Shown here in pieces: positions 61,738-64,000 of a DNA stretch of 64,000 nucleotides. Positions within the stretch are counted from its first letter, which is position 1. Each line of letters starts with the position of its first letter. Made by a program: the position numbers and the translations under genes. This DNA comes from Kineosporia succinea (lineage in GTDB: Bacteria > Actinomycetota > Actinomycetes > Actinomycetales > Kineosporiaceae): contig NZ_JAUSQZ010000001.1 of NCBI RefSeq assembly GCF_030811555.1, positions 7,995,241 to 8,059,240 on the forward strand. The letters run 5' to 3'. Under the pieces are notes generated by a model. The model was not told the origin of the DNA. It was given only the letters and a program-made list of their open reading frames with translations, and made no database searches.

Positions 61738-63011
61738 TTCTCGTCCTTCTTCAGCTCGTCGGCGGCCACGACCCGCTCGGCCTCGGAGGCGATCAGGTCG
61801 GGTGTGGAGACCAGCCCGAACCAGCGGGCGGCGGTGTCCACGTCCTTGTCGCCGCGGCCGGACAGGTTCACCAGCACGATGCCGTCCGGCCCGAGCCGCC
61901 GGCCCTCGCGCAGGGCCCCGGCCAGGGCGTGCGAGCTCTCGATCGCCGGGATGATGCCCTCGGTGCGGCAGAGCAGCTGGAAGGCCTCCATCGCGTCGGC
62001 GTCGGTGACCGGCTCGTAGCGGGCCCGGCCGGACTCGGCCAGCCACGCGTGCTCCGGGCCGACGCCCGGGTAGTCGAGACCGGCCGAGATCGAGTGACTC
62101 TCGATGGTCTGGCCGTCGTCGTCCTGCAGGATGAAGGTGCGGTTGCCGTGGAGCACGCCCGCCGCGCCACCGGTGATCGAGCTGGCGTGACGGCCCGTCT
62201 CGACGCCGTCGCCGCCGGCCTCGAGGCCGAGCAGCTCGACCGAGGGGTCGTCGAGGAAGGCGTGGAAGATGCCGATGGCGTTCGAGCCGCCGCCGACGCA
62301 GGCGGTGACCACGTCGGGCAGGCGGCCGGTGAGGGCCAGGACCTGCTCGCGGGCCTCCTCGCCGATGATCTTGTGGAACTCGCGCACCATGGTCGGGAAC
62401 GGGTGCGGGCCCGCGACCGTGCCGAGCAGGTAGTGGGTGGTGTCGACGTTCGTCACCCAGTCGCGCATGGCCTCGTTGATCGCGTCCTTGAGAGTGCGCG
62501 AGCCGGCCGTCACCGGGATCACCTCGGCGCCGAGAAGGCGCATGCGGGCGACGTTCAGGGCCTGGCGCCGGGTGTCTTCCTCGCCCATGTAGACCACGCA
62601 CTCGAGGCCCATCAGCGCGGCCGCGGTGGCCGTGGCCACGCCGTGCTGACCGGCGCCGGTCTCGGCGATCACGCGCTTCTTGCCCATGCGCCGGGTGAGC
62701 AGCGCCTGGCCGAGCACGTTGTTGATCTTGTGCGAACCGGTGTGGTTCAGGTCCTCGCGCTTGAGCAGCACCCGGGCGCCGCCGGCGTGCTTCGCGAACC
62801 GGGGCGCCTCGGTGAGGATGCTCGGGCGGCCCGAGTAGGTGCGGTGCAGCTCGTCGAGCTCGGCGATGAACGCCGGGTCGACGGCGGCCGCGCCGAACGC
62901 GGCGTCGAGCTCGTCCAGGGCGGCCACGAGGGCCTCCGGCACGAAACGGCCACCGAAACGGCCGAAGTACGGGCCGACGGCGTCACGCAGCCGGGCGGAG
63001 GTGTCTGTCAT
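61734..63011 (-). CDS. trpB: Tryptophan synthase beta subunit
   Basis: PLP enzyme joining indole and serine into tryptophan; 425 residues. The PLP lysine is Lys95 in [33 protein letters not shown] and [10 protein letters not shown] (phosphate loop) are conserved. The start is ATG 63011 ([21 protein letters not shown]). The open frame to 63101 enters a repeat and is rejected. The gene is separated from trpC by 183 bases containing a 22-base tandem repeat. Confidence 0.97.
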   Translation of the reverse strand: MTDTSARLRDAVGPYFGRFGGRFVPEALVAALDELDAAFGAAAVDPAFIAELDELHRTYSGRPSILTEAPRFAKHAGGARVLLKREDLNHTGSHKINNVLGQALLTRRMGKKRVIAETGAGQHGVATATAAALMGLECVVYMGEEDTRRQALNVARMRLLGAEVIPVTAGSRTLKDAINEAMRDWVTNVDTTHYLLGTVAGPHPFPTMVREFHKIIGEEAREQVLALTGRLPDVVTACVGGGSNAIGIFHAFLDDPSVELLGLEAGGDGVETGRHASSITGGAAGVLHGNRTFILQDDDGQTIESHSISAGLDYPGVGPEHAWLAESGRARYEPVTDADAMEAFQLLCRTEGIIPAIESSHALAGALREGRRLGPDGIVLVNLSGRGDKDVDTAARWFGLVSTPDLIASEAERVVAADELKKDEK

Positions 63012-63096
63012 CGCTTCAGTTCTGCTCGGCGTCGGTTCGGATGGTGCGGCGTGCACGTTCTTCGAGCTCTGCGGTTCCGGTGCTGCGAGTTCCAGG

Positions 63097-63185
63097 CCCA
63101 CGGGCCCGCGGGTTCCAGGCCTGCGGGCCCGGGGTTTCGGGCCTGCGGGCCCGGGGTTTCGGGCCTGCGGGCCCGGGGTTTCGGG
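63097..63185. repeat. 22-base tandem repeat between trpC and trpB
   Basis: Three exact units of GCCTGCGGGCCCGGGGTTTC plus GG (63120-63141, 63142-63163, 63164-63185) and one diverged unit before them. Each unit contains the near-palindrome GCGGGCCCG, so the transcript could fold into several GC-rich hairpins in the middle of the trp operon. Confidence 0.92.
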
Positions 63186-63194
63186 GGCTGCGGT

Positions 63195-64000
63195 TCAGCC
63201 CCGCCCGGCCCGCAGCGCCGGGTGGGAGCCGGCCGCGACCAGGTCGGCGACGGCACCGCGGGGGTTGTTGCCGATCACCAGGCTCTCACCCACCAGCACC
63301 GCGTGGGCGCCCGAGCGGGCATAGTCGAGCACGTCGTGCGGGCCGCGGACCCCGGACTCGGCGATCCGCACGATGCCCGAGGGGATGGTGGGGGCCAGGC
63401 GCGCGAAGGTGTTGCGGTCGACCTCGAGCGTCTTGAGGTTGCGGGCGTTGACCCCGATCACCGTGGCGCCGGCGTCGACCGCGCGCTTGACCTCTTCCTC
63501 GTCGTGCACCTCGACCAGGGGGGTCATGCCGACCGACTGCACCCGCTCGATCAGCGAGACCAGGGCCTCCTGCTCGAGCGCGGCCACGATCAGCAGGATG
63601 GCGTCGGCACCGGTGGCCCGGGCCTCCCACACCTGGTAGCTGGTGAACACGAAGTCCTTGCGCAGCACCGGTACGTCGACCGCCGCGCGCACGTTGGCGA
63701 GGTCTTCGAGGCTGCCCCCGAAGCGGTGCTTCTCGGTGAGGACGCTGATGACGGAGGCGCCACCGGACTCGTACTCACCGGCCAGGCCCGCCGGGTCGCT
63801 GATCTCGGCCAGGGAACCCTTGCTCGGGCTCGACCGTTTCACCTCAGCGATCACCTTGACGGTGTCGCCGTGCCGCAGCACCGACTCGGCCGGCTTCGCC
63901 GAGGGCAGCTGAGCGGCCCGTTCCTGCAGCTTCTCCAGGGGGGTGACCGCCTGGCGTTCCGCCAGGTCAGCTTTGACCCCGACGAGGATCTCATCGAGCA
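63195..64000 (-). CDS. trpC: Indole-3-glycerol phosphate synthase (5' end cut by window edge)
   Basis: Makes indole-3-glycerol phosphate for TrpA. From the right edge the frame reads [28 protein letters not shown], so only a few N-terminal residues are missing. The catalytic lysines are visible in [13 protein letters not shown] and VLRKDFVF, with the phosphate-binding [12 protein letters not shown] and [12 protein letters not shown]. About 268 residues are in the window. An internal GTG at 63881 is not the true start. The gene order trpC-trpB-trpA-lgt is the usual actinobacterial one. Confidence 0.96.
   Translation of the reverse strand, partial: LDEILVGVKADLAERQAVTPLEKLQERAAQLPSAKPAESVLRHGDTVKVIAEVKRSSPSKGSLAEISDPAGLAGEYESGGASVISVLTEKHRFGGSLEDLANVRAAVDVPVLRKDFVFTSYQVWEARATGADAILLIVAALEQEALVSLIERVQSVGMTPLVEVHDEEEVKRAVDAGATVIGVNARNLKTLEVDRNTFARLAPTIPSGIVRIAESGVRGPHDVLDYARSGAHAVLVGESLVIGNNPRGAVADLVAAGSHPALRAGRG

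Noticed and set aside
60934-62601. Extended trpA frame reaching into trpB
   Set aside because: The upstream part is another frame of trpB. The GTG overlapping the trpB stop is the real trpA start.
63012-63101. N-terminal extension of trpB
   Set aside because: It runs into the 22-base repeat. The conserved TrpB N-terminus starts at the ATG at 63011, which has an acceptable ribosome binding site.

Overview
This window is a strongly GC-rich, gene-dense stretch of chromosome from an actinobacterium. The order trpC-trpB-trpA-lgt ... pyk - ANTAR regulator ... polA-rpsA-coaE-uvrB ... uvrA (read right to left) matches the core gene order known from mycobacteria and other Actinobacteria. GTG starts, leaderless genes and a SigE-family sigma factor fit the same assignment. 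A methyl-accepting chemotaxis protein suggests a motile lineage. A Kineosporia-like actinomycete is my guess; I cannot prove the genus.

Layout. 1-6.5 kb: 5' part of uvrC and two tandem M1 aminopeptidase genes. 6.6-13.8 kb: an MFS exporter, a phosphotransferase, a SAH-riboswitch-like leader with metH, a possible 18-residue membrane peptide and a lipoprotein. 14-17.5 kb: minisatellites and uvrA. 17.7-25.4 kb: accessory genes (MBL hydrolase, heptad-repeat coiled coil, methyltransferase/TetR pair, aldo-keto reductase, isochorismatase, and a lipoprotein / SigE-family sigma / membrane-sensor operon). 25.6-33 kb: DUF4012 surface protein and partner, flavin oxidase plus BHMT-like enzyme, chemoreceptor, barstar-like protein. 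33.3-42.3 kb: uvrB, coaE, rpsA, methyltransferase, polA, thioesterase. 42.4-50.1 kb: GNAT and a complete branched-chain amino-acid-type ABC system with two substrate-binding lipoproteins. 50.7-64 kb: ANTAR regulator, tRNA-Leu(CAA), pyk, gltDB, lgt, trpABC.

Main regulatory result. uvrA, uvrB, uvrC and polA are scattered over 40 kb, yet each is preceded by the same bipartite signal, CTGTCGG(TG/AC)-N8-TANNNT. This matches the RecA-independent, PafBC-type DNA-damage promoter of Actinobacteria. In each case the -10 hexamer ends only 6-7 bases before the start codon, which implies leaderless, damage-inducible mRNAs. A fifth copy lies before the MFS exporter. The uvrC copy is embedded in the end of the upstream aminopeptidase gene. 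The polA copy runs into the first codons of a divergent thioesterase gene.

Other points of interest: a 16-base dispersed motif (CCGACGCGTCCACCAT) found four times exactly, with an 11-base core found seven times; the riboswitch-like leader of metH; the sigma operon whose two exported proteins share a domain; an H1-like lysine/alanine/proline tail on UvrA; and a poly-serine tract in ribosomal protein S1. I see no insertion sequence, prophage or CRISPR array.
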